From JAWPMV01 sp038527215 (GTDB lineage Bacteria; Bacteroidota; Bacteroidia; J057), in NCBI GenBank assembly GCA_038527215.1, contig JBCBGC010000003.1:1-64000 (forward strand): DNA of 64,000 nt, written 5' to 3'. The notes beneath the pieces are model-generated. The model saw nothing but the letters and a program-made list of their open reading frames with translations. It made no database searches and was not told the DNA's origin. The position numbers and the translations under genes are program-made. Positions 16,424 to 24,955 of the stretch are shown piece by piece. Positions within the stretch are counted from its first letter, which is position 1. Every line of letters begins with the position of its first letter.

Positions 16424-17356
16424 ATGTCTTCACCGATCAAAATATTTTCGGGAGCTTCTTCCCGTCAACTGGCGGAAAAAATATCAGACTTTTTCGGTTC
16501 TCCTCTGGGTGAAATTGAGTTGCTGAAATTCAGCGACGGAGAAATGCAAGTTTACTACCAGGAATCGATAAGAGGGTCTGATATTTTCATTGTACAGTCT
16601 ACCTTTTCGCCGGCTGACAATTTGATGGAGCTGTTTCTCCTGGTCGATGCCGCCAAGCGTGCATCCGCCAATCAGGTAGTAGTGGTCATACCATACTATG
16701 GCTATGCCCGGCAGGACAGAAAGTTCAAAAGCCGGGTCTCCGTAGGAGCAAAAATGATCGCAAATATTTTGACGGCAATTGGGGCAGATAGGATTGTGTG
16801 TATGGATTTACACGCAGGACAGATTCAGGGGTTCTTCGACATTCCGCTGGATCATCTGGATGCGACGGCAGTTTTCATCCCTTATCTCAAAAGCCTCAAC
16901 CTGGACAACTTTTGTATTGCTTCTCCTGATATTGGCGGTTCGGCCAGAGCCCGTAAGTATGCCCAGTATCTCAATGCAGAGTTAATCATCGTAGACAAGC
17001 ATCGAATCCGTCCGAATGAGGTCGCTTCCATGCAGGTTATCGGTGAGGCCAAAGGACGTAATATAGTATTGGTGGATGACCTGGTTGATACAGCCGGTAC
17101 GCTTTGTAAAGCGGCAGATGTATTGACAGATGAAGGGGCCTTGTCCGTGAGAGCGGTAACGACCCATCCGATTCTCTCAGGTCCAGCCTATGATCGGGTT
17201 GAAAAATCCAAGCTGGTAGAGTTGCTGGTTACTGATACCATTCCTCTCCGCAAGCAAACAGAAAAAATTAAGGTGCTCAGTGTAGCGCCAGTTTTTGCCA
17301 AAGCATTTAGAAAAATACATAACAACGAGTCGATCAGTTCATTGTTCCTTAACTAA
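16424..17356 (+). CDS. prs: Ribose-phosphate pyrophosphokinase
   Basis: 310 aa class I PRPP synthase, making PRPP from ribose 5-phosphate and ATP for nucleotide, histidine and tryptophan synthesis. Diagnostic elements: YYGYARQDRK at 91-100 (ATP binding), MDLHAGQIQGFF at 127-138 (divalent metal and catalytic loop), and the PRPP-binding loop VLVDDLVDTAGTL at 215-227. It sits between tRNA-Gln and rplY with gaps of 8 and 6 nt, an order I recall as common in Bacteroidota. Confidence 0.97.
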   Translation: MSSPIKIFSGASSRQLAEKISDFFGSPLGEIELLKFSDGEMQVYYQESIRGSDIFIVQSTFSPADNLMELFLLVDAAKRASANQVVVVIPYYGYARQDRKFKSRVSVGAKMIANILTAIGADRIVCMDLHAGQIQGFFDIPLDHLDATAVFIPYLKSLNLDNFCIASPDIGGSARARKYAQYLNAELIIVDKHRIRPNEVASMQVIGEAKGRNIVLVDDLVDTAGTLCKAADVLTDEGALSVRAVTTHPILSGPAYDRVEKSKLVELLVTDTIPLRKQTEKIKVLSVAPVFAKAFRKIHNNESISSLFLN

Positions 17357-17362
17357 TTCGAA

Positions 17363-17974
17363 ATGAAAACGACGGACTTGAAAGCCACCAAGCGGGAAGA
17401 CCAAAGCAAAGCCTTTACCCGTCAGCTGCGGAGAGAAGGAAAAGTTCCCGGTGTACTTTACAAAAAAGGCGAAGCCGAATCTCTCTATACCGATTATAAA
17501 GAACTGGGGAAGTCTATCTACACCCCTGAGACCTATATCGTAAACCTGGACCTTGATGGAGGATCTCAGTCCACCATCCTGCGTGAAGTTCAGTTTCACC
17601 CGGTAACTGAGAAAATTCTCCACGTAGAATTCCTCGCAATTGATGATAAAACCCCTGTAACTATCCAATTACCTGTGTTTCTCACCGGTAAAGCGGAAGG
17701 GGTATCCAAAGGTGGAAAACTTCGTACCTCACTGCGTAAGGTAACGGTCAAAGGTATTCCTTCAGAGTTACCTGAGAAAGTAGAAGTAAACGTTTCCGGA
17801 CTGGACCTGGGACAGACAATCAAAGTTTCTGAAGTAGACTTTGGAGACCTGAATGTAGTTACCTCTCCTTCTACCGCTATCGCCAGTGTTGAAATCCCAC
17901 GTGCCCTCCGTAGTGCTGCGGCTGGTAAAGAAGGGGTTGAAGGTGATGCTGCTGCAGAGGCCGCAGAAGAATAG
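17363..17974 (+). CDS. rplY: 50S ribosomal protein L25 / general stress protein Ctc
   Basis: 203 aa, the long CTC/TL5 form. An N-terminal L25 5S-rRNA-binding domain (about 1-95, KREDQSKAFTRQLRREGKVP) is followed by the C-terminal CTC beta domain (about 96-185) and a short acidic, alanine-rich tail (GDAAAEAAEE). It binds 5S rRNA in the large subunit. It is 6 nt downstream of prs. An intrinsic terminator follows the stop by about 30 nt. Confidence 0.95.
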   Translation: MKTTDLKATKREDQSKAFTRQLRREGKVPGVLYKKGEAESLYTDYKELGKSIYTPETYIVNLDLDGGSQSTILREVQFHPVTEKILHVEFLAIDDKTPVTIQLPVFLTGKAEGVSKGGKLRTSLRKVTVKGIPSELPEKVEVNVSGLDLGQTIKVSEVDFGDLNVVTSPSTAIASVEIPRALRSAAAGKEGVEGDAAAEAAEE

Positions 17975-18005
17975 AAAAACCGAATCTTCGAAAACATATA
18001 TGAAG

Positions 18006-18042
18006 CCAATCCTGTATGCTATACGGGATTGGTTTCTTTATT
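18006..18042 (+). terminator. Intrinsic terminator after rplY
   Basis: CCAATCCTGTAT (18006-18017) pairs with ATACGGGATTGG (18021-18032), a 12-bp stem with one G-U pair and a 3-nt loop, followed by TTTCTTTATT. It lies between rplY and pth. Because an upstream ATG for pth (18016) falls inside the hairpin, it also argues for the later pth start. Confidence 0.78.
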
Positions 18043-18057
18043 ACCCTATCTGAGGAC

Positions 18058-18681
18058 ATGAAATACCTGATCGTAGGTCTGGGAAATATTGGCAACGAAT
18101 ACCGGGACACCCGGCATAACATCGGCTTTATGGTCGCTGAAAGGCTGGCTCATGACTACGATGTTACCCTGGAATTGGGTCGCCATGCCTACACCGGCCT
18201 GATCAAGTATAAAGGCAGACAGCTCCACCTGATTTTGCCCACCACTTATATGAACCTGAGTGGCAAAGCTGTCCGCTATCATCTTGAAAAGCACAAAATT
18301 CCCAAGGAAAACATGCTCGTCATCACGGACGACATCGCCCTGGACTTTGGGGTGATGCGCATGAAAGGTAAAGGTTCTGATGGCGGACACAATGGGCTGA
18401 AAGACATCCAGGCAGTATTGGGTACGGCTCAGTATCCCCGCCTGCGTATGGGGGTAGGGAATAACTTTCACAAAGGCCAGCAGGCAGATTATGTCCTCTC
18501 TCCTTTTACCGAGGAAGAATTTGAGCAACTACCAGACCTGATCGAAAAAGCAGCCAAAGGGGTGCTGTCCTTTTCCACGGTTGGACTGGAACGCACCATG
18601 AATGGGGTTAACAAAAAGCCTAAGAAAAAAACGCCGCCCAAGCCAGAACCAGAAACTCCCGAACCACCTCGGGAGACCTGA
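18058..18681 (+). CDS. pth: Peptidyl-tRNA hydrolase with Lys/Pro-rich tail
   Basis: 207 aa from the ATG at 18058. Catalytic and substrate residues are in place: Asn10 in GLGNIG, His20 in DTRHNIG, TYMNLSG near residue 67 and DDIALDFG near 93-100. It releases tRNA from peptidyl-tRNA dropped by ribosomes. The last 25 or so residues form a Lys/Pro/Glu tail (KKPKKKTPPKPEPETPEP) beyond the core fold, longer than in enterobacterial Pth. It ends 2 nt from the stop of the convergent SH3-domain gene. Confidence 0.95.
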   Translation: MKYLIVGLGNIGNEYRDTRHNIGFMVAERLAHDYDVTLELGRHAYTGLIKYKGRQLHLILPTTYMNLSGKAVRYHLEKHKIPKENMLVITDDIALDFGVMRMKGKGSDGGHNGLKDIQAVLGTAQYPRLRMGVGNNFHKGQQADYVLSPFTEEEFEQLPDLIEKAAKGVLSFSTVGLERTMNGVNKKPKKKTPPKPEPETPEPPRET

Positions 18682-18683
18682 CA

Positions 18684-19694
18684 TCAGCTACATCCCTGAC
18701 CAAAGTAGGCTAGTCCCAGCAATGCGCCTTCCTCGGCATAGCTGGAAAGATATACCCTGGTTTCCCAGCATTCGTGATGAAACCAGGTTTGGATGACCAT
18801 ATCCGCTTTCCCATCCTGGTCCAGATCTCCCACCCAATCAACATTCACCGGAATGGCATTAAATCCTTCAGCAAACCAGCTATCCTTGACCTGATACACG
18901 GACAGGCTTTTTCTGGGAGGGCCATCGTACTGTCCCCAATCATCCCGACTTAAAGGTTTTTCCCGATGATCCATGCGGACTTCATACCCTCTGATCTTGA
19001 GCATGCGGTCGGTTTCCTGCTTCAGGGGTTCTACCTTACCCAGGGCGTAAAAGAAATAGCTCCCACCTTTCAAGCCGACCCGGTACTCTTCTCCCGGATA
19101 CAGCCGTTTCCCTTGAAAGTGGATTCCAAAAGCCTTTTGTTTTCCCAGTTGAAGCCCTTTGGCCAGATATATCCATTGGTCCTGATAAAAACGCTCGCTG
19201 TCCCAGCCGTATTTTTTGTCAGCATCTATATAGGTTTCCGGTTTAAAGGGGACCCATTCATAAAAAGTTTGACTAGGCTGTCGATGGGCAGGGTTTCTTT
19301 TCCGAAACCCCCAATAGCCTTCCAGGTCTTTCAGGTCCCAATCACTAACCAGCAGGGCTACCTCCATAAACCTAAGTCGGCCCAACGGTTGCAGAAATCC
19401 ATCGAAGATGTAAGCCGTTTTACCCGCGTAGCGGGTTTCGAGCCATTGACCTGAGACGCCTTCTATGGTATCGGAATAAAGGCCAGAGGGTCGGCAAGCA
19501 GAAAAGACGGTGCCAGAAGGATAAGCGCCCAGGCGGGGAGATTCCAGTTTAGGTTGGCTACGCAAGCTCAGGCCTGAGGGAGCGGTCACCTGGTATCTGA
19601 AGGTACAGGTCTGCCCTTGGTCAGCGGTCGACTGGGCAAATCCCGGCACAAAAAGGGCCACCATCAGGAGAAAAAAAAGCGTTGTATGTTGCAT
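18684..19694 (-). CDS. Secreted SH3-domain protein
   Basis: 336 aa from the ATG at 19694, with a signal peptide (1-20, ending PGFAQ). A bacterial SH3-like segment lies at about 30-105 (APSGLSLRSQPKLESPRLG ... GQWLETRYAGKTAYIFDGFL). A longer beta-rich region follows and ends with DLDQDGKADMVIQTWF, an FG-GAP-like acidic motif near residue 300. Such SH3 domains usually bind cell-wall material. It lies 13 nt after the SDR gene on the same strand. The upstream extension to 19757 is rejected because it would bury the signal peptide. Confidence 0.75.
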   Translation of the reverse strand: MQHTTLFFLLMVALFVPGFAQSTADQGQTCTFRYQVTAPSGLSLRSQPKLESPRLGAYPSGTVFSACRPSGLYSDTIEGVSGQWLETRYAGKTAYIFDGFLQPLGRLRFMEVALLVSDWDLKDLEGYWGFRKRNPAHRQPSQTFYEWVPFKPETYIDADKKYGWDSERFYQDQWIYLAKGLQLGKQKAFGIHFQGKRLYPGEEYRVGLKGGSYFFYALGKVEPLKQETDRMLKIRGYEVRMDHREKPLSRDDWGQYDGPPRKSLSVYQVKDSWFAEGFNAIPVNVDWVGDLDQDGKADMVIQTWFHHECWETRVYLSSYAEEGALLGLAYFGQGCS

Positions 19695-19707
19695 GTAGAT
19701 AAATAAG

Positions 19708-20493
19708 TTAGTCGACCTCTCCAGGGGGTAAGGGGCTGTAAATGGTCCAGCCGCCATCGATCATGAGGGTCTCTCCGGTGATGTGTCGGGCTTCAGGGGA
19801 GCATAAGAATACCGCTGCTTCAGCCACATCCTCAACCTGGCCCACCCGGCCATTGGGCGCCACGCCAGCCCAGCCCCGGGCATAGGTATCTCCGTCTGCC
19901 TCCGTACGCTGCGTCAGGGTGGCTCCCGGTCCCAGGGCATTGACGGTGATGCCATATGCTCCCAACTCCAGCGCCAGGGTCCGGGCCATCATGCGCAGGG
20001 CCGCTTTGGTGATGCCGTAGGCACTGAGATTCTGGTGCGCCTGTACCCCGGTTACAGAAGACATCAAAAGGATTCTTCCGGCTTTCTGGTGTTTGATCAT
20101 GTCTCGGGCAGCAGCCTGGGCACAGAAGAAACTTCCCTGGATATTGACCGCCAGCAGACGCGCTACATCTTGGGGTTGGGTCTCCAGGAACGGGCCAAAG
20201 TGGGTGATTCCCGCATTGGCGATGAGGATATCCAGGCTTCCAAGATGTGAGAGACTTTGGGCCATTAGTTGATCGATTTCCTCTAAGCTACCGATATCCC
20301 CATCCAGCCCCCATACAGATTGACTGTCCGTTTCCTTCCGGATATTATTCGCAGCGCTTTCTGCTAATTCGCGGTCAATATCATTCAAGACTACGCCCGC
20401 CCCAGCCCGTGCGAAACGGTGGGCGATTTCATAACCTATCCCTTGACCTGCGCCGGTTACCAATACTTGCTTTCCTTGAAATTGCCTGCTCAT
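19708..20493 (-). CDS. SDR-family NAD(P)-dependent oxidoreductase
   Basis: 261 aa classical short-chain dehydrogenase. Cofactor motif TGAGQGIG at 13-20, NAG at 93-95, and catalytic Asn117, Ser146, Tyr159 and Lys163 (YGITK). Asp38-Ile-Asp40 at the end of beta2 favours NAD(H). The closing segment ETLMIDGGWT is typical of 3-oxoacyl-reductase/glucose-dehydrogenase-like members, but the substrate cannot be assigned. It appears cotranscribed with the downstream SH3 protein gene. Confidence 0.9.
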   Translation of the reverse strand: MSRQFQGKQVLVTGAGQGIGYEIAHRFARAGAGVVLNDIDRELAESAANNIRKETDSQSVWGLDGDIGSLEEIDQLMAQSLSHLGSLDILIANAGITHFGPFLETQPQDVARLLAVNIQGSFFCAQAAARDMIKHQKAGRILLMSSVTGVQAHQNLSAYGITKAALRMMARTLALELGAYGITVNALGPGATLTQRTEADGDTYARGWAGVAPNGRVGQVEDVAEAAVFLCSPEARHITGETLMIDGGWTIYSPLPPGEVD

Positions 20494-20672
20494 GAGCCTC
20501 CTTTTTTTACGAACATAGGAATTTTTTTTGCCGCATGTTGGGGAAGGCGGCCCCTTCTGTCAAGGTAAATTTCCCTGCATGTCGCGTATTTTTTTTAGCG
20601 GTTCATGCAGAGAGAGATTTTTCCTGTTCCCTTCTCCCTTATATTTCGCAAGAATCAGAGAAAACCCTTTAC

Positions 20673-21245
20673 ATGGCTACCCAAGAGCACGAAATTTCCC
20701 AGCTTAAGAAAGCCCTGGCTTCCCTGAAAAAAGAAAATGAGCAGCTAAAAATCATCGCGCTCGTTCGGCAGCAATACCCGAGCGAAGAGGGTGAAAGAAC
20801 GGAGCATCTCAAAAAAGATTCCACGGTAGAAGCCTTACGCGCCCAGTTAGACCCCTTACTGGAGGCTCAGGAACACCTGGCGCATGCCGATAGAATTTTC
20901 AAAAAAGTAGGAAATGCCCTGGAAGCCCTCGTTCCAGCCCTGGAGGTACATATTCGGGGACTCAACGGGGAAGTCATGCAATTGAAATCTTCTCTGGAGG
21001 ATGCCGAAAACACCTACGCCTCGGTGGTTGCCAAATTGGAAAGACAAATCGACTTACTCAGAACCAACTGGGATCAGGCAGAGGCGGCCCTCAGGCGCGA
21101 GCACCGGGCAGAAATGGATTTTCTCCGCAAAGAGATTGACCAGTTGAAAAACCAACAGCTGTCATTGCCGAGGCCCCAGGCAAGACCCGCCAGAAGGCTT
21201 GAAGGCTTAAATCCCTTCACCTCCCTCAGCATTTTCGGGTTGTAA
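20673..21245 (+). CDS. Coiled-coil hypothetical protein
   Basis: 190 aa from the ATG at 20673. It is almost wholly charged heptad sequence (EISQLKKALASLKKENEQLK and similar) with coiled coils at about 4-30, 60-115 and 118-165, and a short Pro/Arg tail. No membrane segment. The ORF extends upstream to 20535, but those 46 codons do not look coding. TATATTTC at 20640-20647 is one base off the -7 consensus. Function unknown. Confidence 0.68.
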   Translation: MATQEHEISQLKKALASLKKENEQLKIIALVRQQYPSEEGERTEHLKKDSTVEALRAQLDPLLEAQEHLAHADRIFKKVGNALEALVPALEVHIRGLNGEVMQLKSSLEDAENTYASVVAKLERQIDLLRTNWDQAEAALRREHRAEMDFLRKEIDQLKNQQLSLPRPQARPARRLEGLNPFTSLSIFGL

Positions 21246-21285
21246 GTTCCCTTTACTTAAGATTTCTTGGAAAAAACAAGTGCCC

Positions 21286-22134
21286 TTATCGTCGCTTGAT
21301 CTTCAGGGTTTGGCCCTCACGGATCAAGTTGTTTTTGATGTTATTCACCCGCCGAATTTCATCCACGGCTACGTTGTAGCGTCGAAACAGGGAATATAGG
21401 GTCTCTCCCTTCCTCACGGTATGGGTTACCCATTCTCCACTGCCTGAAGTAGCGGCCGGGGGTGTTTCCCGAGGGGGAGCAGGTTTTGAGCTCGGTTGAG
21501 TACTGGGCTGATTACCAGGCTGGTTGGTAGGCTCGAGTACGGGTACTACATCATCTGAGCTTCCAGCAGGCTGGTCATCCACAAAGAAATCATCCTGGGG
21601 CAAGCCCGGATTGTTGGAGGCCAGGGGAGCACTGGTGATATCTGGCAGATTGGTGGCTTCCAGGGTAAGCAGACTTCTCAGTTCCTGGGTGTTTTTTACC
21701 AACCTGATTTTTCCTTCTGGATTTACCGCAAAGATGGCCGGAAGGCGATTGTGACGAAAAGCCCGCTCGCGCAGGTAAGTATACTCTTCTATTTCTGCCA
21801 GGCGCATTTGCTCCCAGGGCATTTTCATTTCTTCCATGCCTACTTCCCAACTCTCCCTCCGTCGGTCCGTGGAAATGCTGATAAAGCGGATGGGTTTGTG
21901 CTTGAAAGCATCGTGAATTTGCTTAACCTGAGGAATGGCATCCAGCGAATTCGCATCAATGCTTTTCCAGAAGATGACGACCCAGACTTCTTTGGATTGT
22001 TTTTGGGTGAACTCCCGGCACTCTTTGAGAAAAGTAGCATAGGTTAAGGTAGTGTCCGGCGTGTACTGCGCCATGCCCCATTGGGTTCCCAAGGCGACGA
22101 TGAGCAGGGTGAACAAAAATCCAAAGCGTGTCAT
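21286..22134 (-). CDS. Thioredoxin-fold protein lacking CxxC, fused to LysM
   Basis: 282 aa. Signal peptide 1-22 (ending QWGMAQ), then a TlpA/thioredoxin-like domain (about 30-150) with the strands VWVVIFWKS and IRFISISTD and the cis-Pro segment RLPAIFAVNPEGKI. Where redox-active members have WCxxC, this protein reads FWKSIDANS, so it has no redox cysteines. A Pro/Gln/Ser linker (about 175-230) leads to one C-terminal LysM domain (THTVRKGETLYSLFRRYNV ... GQTLKI). It probably binds peptidoglycan and uses the fold for binding. The next gene upstream ends 16 nt away on the same strand. Confidence 0.82.
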   Translation of the reverse strand: MTRFGFLFTLLIVALGTQWGMAQYTPDTTLTYATFLKECREFTQKQSKEVWVVIFWKSIDANSLDAIPQVKQIHDAFKHKPIRFISISTDRRRESWEVGMEEMKMPWEQMRLAEIEEYTYLRERAFRHNRLPAIFAVNPEGKIRLVKNTQELRSLLTLEATNLPDITSAPLASNNPGLPQDDFFVDDQPAGSSDDVVPVLEPTNQPGNQPSTQPSSKPAPPRETPPAATSGSGEWVTHTVRKGETLYSLFRRYNVAVDEIRRVNNIKNNLIREGQTLKIKRR

Positions 22135-22150
22135 AATGCGGTTCTTTTTC

Positions 22151-22729
22151 CTAATCCAAAAGGGCTTGTAGACGGTTTTCTACCGCCTGGTACAATTGTA
22201 TCGGCTTAAGGCGTCGCCACGGCAGCTCATCCAATAAAGGATTCCAGTAAAAATAAGAGGAAATATTGTAAGCATCCATTTCTTCTTTTACTTCTTGTCG
22301 CATCCGCAGCCCACACATCCACCCGTCTTCCAACTCATCCTGCAACGCAGCATAGTAGTCATCTCCCTCCAAATGGATGTGGAATACGTTCTCCAATATT
22401 AAAATGAACTTATTGACGCCCTCATCCAATAAATAGGTCAGGACATTTTCTGCCAGGAGTTTGAAGTCATTTTCGAAAAGATCATTCCACTCTCCGAATA
22501 ACTCCAAAATCGCAAATTTCAGTCCATAATCTACATATAAAATTTTGACCAACAAGCCTTCTGACCCAAATTGGTCCCATAAGGGATGGGCTGGAATGTT
22601 GTGAATAGACCGATCATAATAGAAAAGGCTATGATTCACGCTATGAAAGGGGGACCGGGGGTCCTTTTCATGGTTATATTGCTCTAACCATCCGTAAAAT
22701 GGTTCAATGTCGCGCAATTCCTTTGGCAT
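22151..22729 (-). CDS. Hypothetical protein
   Basis: 192 aa, acidic, rich in aromatic residues and helices, with no signal peptide or membrane segment. I do not recognise a family. Noticeable are a Trp/Tyr-rich start (ELRDIEPFYGWLEQYNHEKDP) and NVFHIHLEGDDYYAALQDELEDGW in the middle. It is upstream of the thioredoxin/LysM gene (gap 16 nt) and probably cotranscribed. TATCTTTG on the minus strand 4 nt before the ATG suggests an almost leaderless transcript. Confidence 0.65.
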   Translation of the reverse strand: MPKELRDIEPFYGWLEQYNHEKDPRSPFHSVNHSLFYYDRSIHNIPAHPLWDQFGSEGLLVKILYVDYGLKFAILELFGEWNDLFENDFKLLAENVLTYLLDEGVNKFILILENVFHIHLEGDDYYAALQDELEDGWMCGLRMRQEVKEEMDAYNISSYFYWNPLLDELPWRRLKPIQLYQAVENRLQALLD

Positions 22730-22733
22730 CCGG

Positions 22734-22741
22734 CAAAGATA
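22734..22741 (-). promoter_or_regulatory. Candidate -7 box next to a start codon
   Basis: Read on the minus strand the sequence is TATCTTTG, an exact TAnnTTTG match, 4 nt before the ATG at 22729. Transcription would begin at or within a few nucleotides of the start codon. No clear -33 element is seen. Confidence 0.35.
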
Positions 22742-22948
22742 TTGTTTATTTAATGTATAACTTAAATGACTGGATCAAGTTTTACGCACTTTTCAATTTA
22801 TGAGCAGGGCTTTATCCCTACTTTGTAACCTCGTTCTTTCTTCGTGCGTTATATCAAAAGCCTACAACAAGGTACCATTGGATAATGATGCAAAGAAGAT
22901 ATGAGGAAGATGGATCGTGCAGGAAGTTTGCCGCTCAACCGAATAACT

Positions 22949-23866
22949 ATGATGAGGAGTATCTCCATCATGACTTGCCTCTGTATTTGGGTACAGATCG
23001 GTTATGGACAAAAATACCACCAGGTTGATACGCTCAAGACCCGCCAGGGTGCAGAGCATGTTTATCTGAACATCAAAATCCCAGTAGGGGAGGTGTTCAT
23101 GAAATCCTCAGGGAACTGCGGCACCAGCGTGGCCCGCCTGATCAGTCCTGAGAAGAAACTCGTTTCAGATGTGAAAGTAGAACCGGTCAAAACCGGAGAA
23201 GACAAAATGACTTTCAGTCTGAAATATCCGGGCCAGGTCGCCCCGCCCGAAGCCAGTCAGGCAGGCGCAAACCTGAGACTGCCCGCTCCTCAGGCCCCGA
23301 ATCTGCCTCACCCTCCCAAAGCTTACCGAACAGAATATTGTCCTGACCCGGACCTCTCTACCGATTTGTTCCTGGAATTAGGACGCGGTGGTTCCTGGTT
23401 GGATCTATCCGGAATGAGCTTTCAAAATGTCTATATCAATTCTGCTTTTGCCGACCTGCTGGTGAGCTACAACAAGCCCAATCAGGTGCCCATGCAAAAG
23501 ATGGAAATCCAGGTGGCCAATGCCCGGGCGGTACTTAAGCATCTGGAAATGGCCCGAGCCCAGTTGATCAGCATAGAAAACGAAGCCGGGAACACCAAAC
23601 TCATCCTGGGAGACCGCGCCCGACCTGGCTCCACCATTCACCTCAAAGCAGGGGTAGGCGATTGCACCTTGATCATCGACAAGCAGCAACCCGTCAAACT
23701 CATCGTCAAAAGTGGCATTTTCTCTGAGGTGGAAATAGGAGAAGAGTTTTCGGACAAAGGAAGCGGCACTTTTGTCAATCAAGCCTTTCACCAAAACGCC
23801 CGCGAGTGTGTAAAAATCTATTGTGATGTAGACTTTGGCAACATCACCGTGATGGAAAAGCAGTAG
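22949..23866 (+). CDS. Secreted hypothetical protein with a toast-rack-like beta domain
   Basis: 305 aa from the ATG at 22949. Signal peptide at about 1-21 (ending QIGYGQ). An earlier in-frame ATG at 22901 would put a charged stretch before it. The C-terminal half is a regular beta repeat: NTKLILGDRARPGSTIHLKAG, then GDCTLIIDKQQPVKLIVKSG and FGNITVM. It resembles the beta-helical or toast-rack domains (DUF4097/LiaF-like) of envelope-stress proteins. That resemblance is by pattern only. No partner gene is adjacent. Confidence 0.65.
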   Translation: MMRSISIMTCLCIWVQIGYGQKYHQVDTLKTRQGAEHVYLNIKIPVGEVFMKSSGNCGTSVARLISPEKKLVSDVKVEPVKTGEDKMTFSLKYPGQVAPPEASQAGANLRLPAPQAPNLPHPPKAYRTEYCPDPDLSTDLFLELGRGGSWLDLSGMSFQNVYINSAFADLLVSYNKPNQVPMQKMEIQVANARAVLKHLEMARAQLISIENEAGNTKLILGDRARPGSTIHLKAGVGDCTLIIDKQQPVKLIVKSGIFSEVEIGEEFSDKGSGTFVNQAFHQNARECVKIYCDVDFGNITVMEKQ

Positions 23867-23943
23867 CTCCCTTCCTTTCAGACACGCTCGTTGACAAGTC
23901 CTACAAAGGTTCAGGAAGTATCTATTCTCAGTAGGCTTTTGCC

Positions 23944-23951
23944 TACCTTTG
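23944..23951 (+). promoter_or_regulatory. Candidate -7 box next to a start codon
   Basis: TACCTTTG fits TAnnTTTG exactly and ends 4 nt before the ATG of the DMT transporter gene at 23956, the same spacing as the minus-strand box at 22734-22741. Confidence 0.35.
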
Positions 23952-23955
23952 CCCA

Positions 23956-24861
23956 ATGTTCAGACCCAAGGCCACACAATGGGCACATCTGGCCCTTTTT
24001 GGCGTAGCCCTTTTTTACTCCCTCAATTATTTCATTGCCAAGCTGGCCGTTGGTGTCATCAGCCCCTTCGGACTTACGGCGCTGCGGGCGCTGACCGGCC
24101 TGAGCTTCTTCTATGTATGGAATCGGTTGGCGGGTTGGGAAAAAATCCGGGATCGGAAAGATTTTGGGCTACTGGCCCTCTGTGCCCTGCTCGGAGCAGT
24201 ATTGAATCAGTGGTGCTTTTTTGGGGGCATGAGCTTCACCACCGAGGTCAACGCAGCGGTGTTGATGACCACCACCCCCATTTTTGTTTTTCTCACCGCC
24301 TGGGCCCTCCGACAAGAATCCATGAACTATCTGCGCGCGCTGGGCATCCTGGTAGCTTTTGCGGGGGCTGCCTTACTCAGCCTCAACGGCAGATCCCTGG
24401 AATTTGGTGCACAAACCTTCCTAGGAGATGCCCTGATTATTCTCAATGCCGCCAGTTACGGCGTTTATTTAGTCATCGTCCGGCCCCTCATGCAAAAATA
24501 TCAAGCCAGAACCGTCCTGATGTGGCTGTTCGTTTTTGGCAGCATGGTGAATATCCCAGCAGGCTCCCCTTCTCTCTTTCAGGTGGACCCCGCTCACCTC
24601 AGCCCCGAGATTCTGGGGGCGATAGCCTATATTCTGATCTTTGCCACCATGGGAACCTACGCCCTGAATGCCTTTGCATTAGTGAGAGTACCTTCCTCAT
24701 TGGTAGGGGCTTATATCTATCTCCAACCTGCTTTGGTGAGCTTTATGGAAGTATTTTTCTTAAAAAGAAGCCTCTCAGGAGAAAAACTGGCCTACATGTT
24801 GCTCATTTGCGTTGGGGTAGCACTCGTGTCTATAAACAAAAAAGAAAAATTAAACAAGTAG
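23956..24861 (+). CDS. EamA/DMT-family transporter
   Basis: 301 aa with about ten hydrophobic segments in two EamA repeats (about 8-140 and 152-290). The start of repeat 1 reads YSLNYFIAKLAVG, and each half ends in a Gly/Ala-rich helix. Members export amino acids, metabolites or nucleotide sugars through the inner membrane; the substrate is not evident. A 313-codon ORF in another frame of the same DNA is a shadow. Confidence 0.88.
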   Translation: MFRPKATQWAHLALFGVALFYSLNYFIAKLAVGVISPFGLTALRALTGLSFFYVWNRLAGWEKIRDRKDFGLLALCALLGAVLNQWCFFGGMSFTTEVNAAVLMTTTPIFVFLTAWALRQESMNYLRALGILVAFAGAALLSLNGRSLEFGAQTFLGDALIILNAASYGVYLVIVRPLMQKYQARTVLMWLFVFGSMVNIPAGSPSLFQVDPAHLSPEILGAIAYILIFATMGTYALNAFALVRVPSSLVGAYIYLQPALVSFMEVFFLKRSLSGEKLAYMLLICVGVALVSINKKEKLNK

Positions 24862-24881
24862 ACATGAATGATAATCTCTGC

Positions 24882-24889
24882 TATATTTG
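24882..24889 (+). promoter_or_regulatory. Candidate -7 box of the TPR gene
   Basis: TATATTTG is an exact TAnnTTTG match 66 nt before the ATG at 24956, in the 94-base gap after the transporter gene. It gives a leader of about 60 nt that contains a run of seven Ts. Confidence 0.4.
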
Positions 24890-24955
24890 AGACAGTGCCC
24901 TAGCACCCAAATTCCAAACAGGCGGTTTTTTTATTAAGGTTAGCGTACCGAGTTC

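Noticed and set aside
20535..20672. Upstream start of the coiled-coil protein
   Set aside because: The 46 extra codons lack the heptad pattern and read like noncoding DNA.
23949..24890. 313-codon ORF in another frame over the DMT transporter gene
   Set aside because: The same DNA encodes a well-formed ten-helix EamA protein in its own frame. The alternative translation is basic, low in hydrophobic pattern and matches no family.
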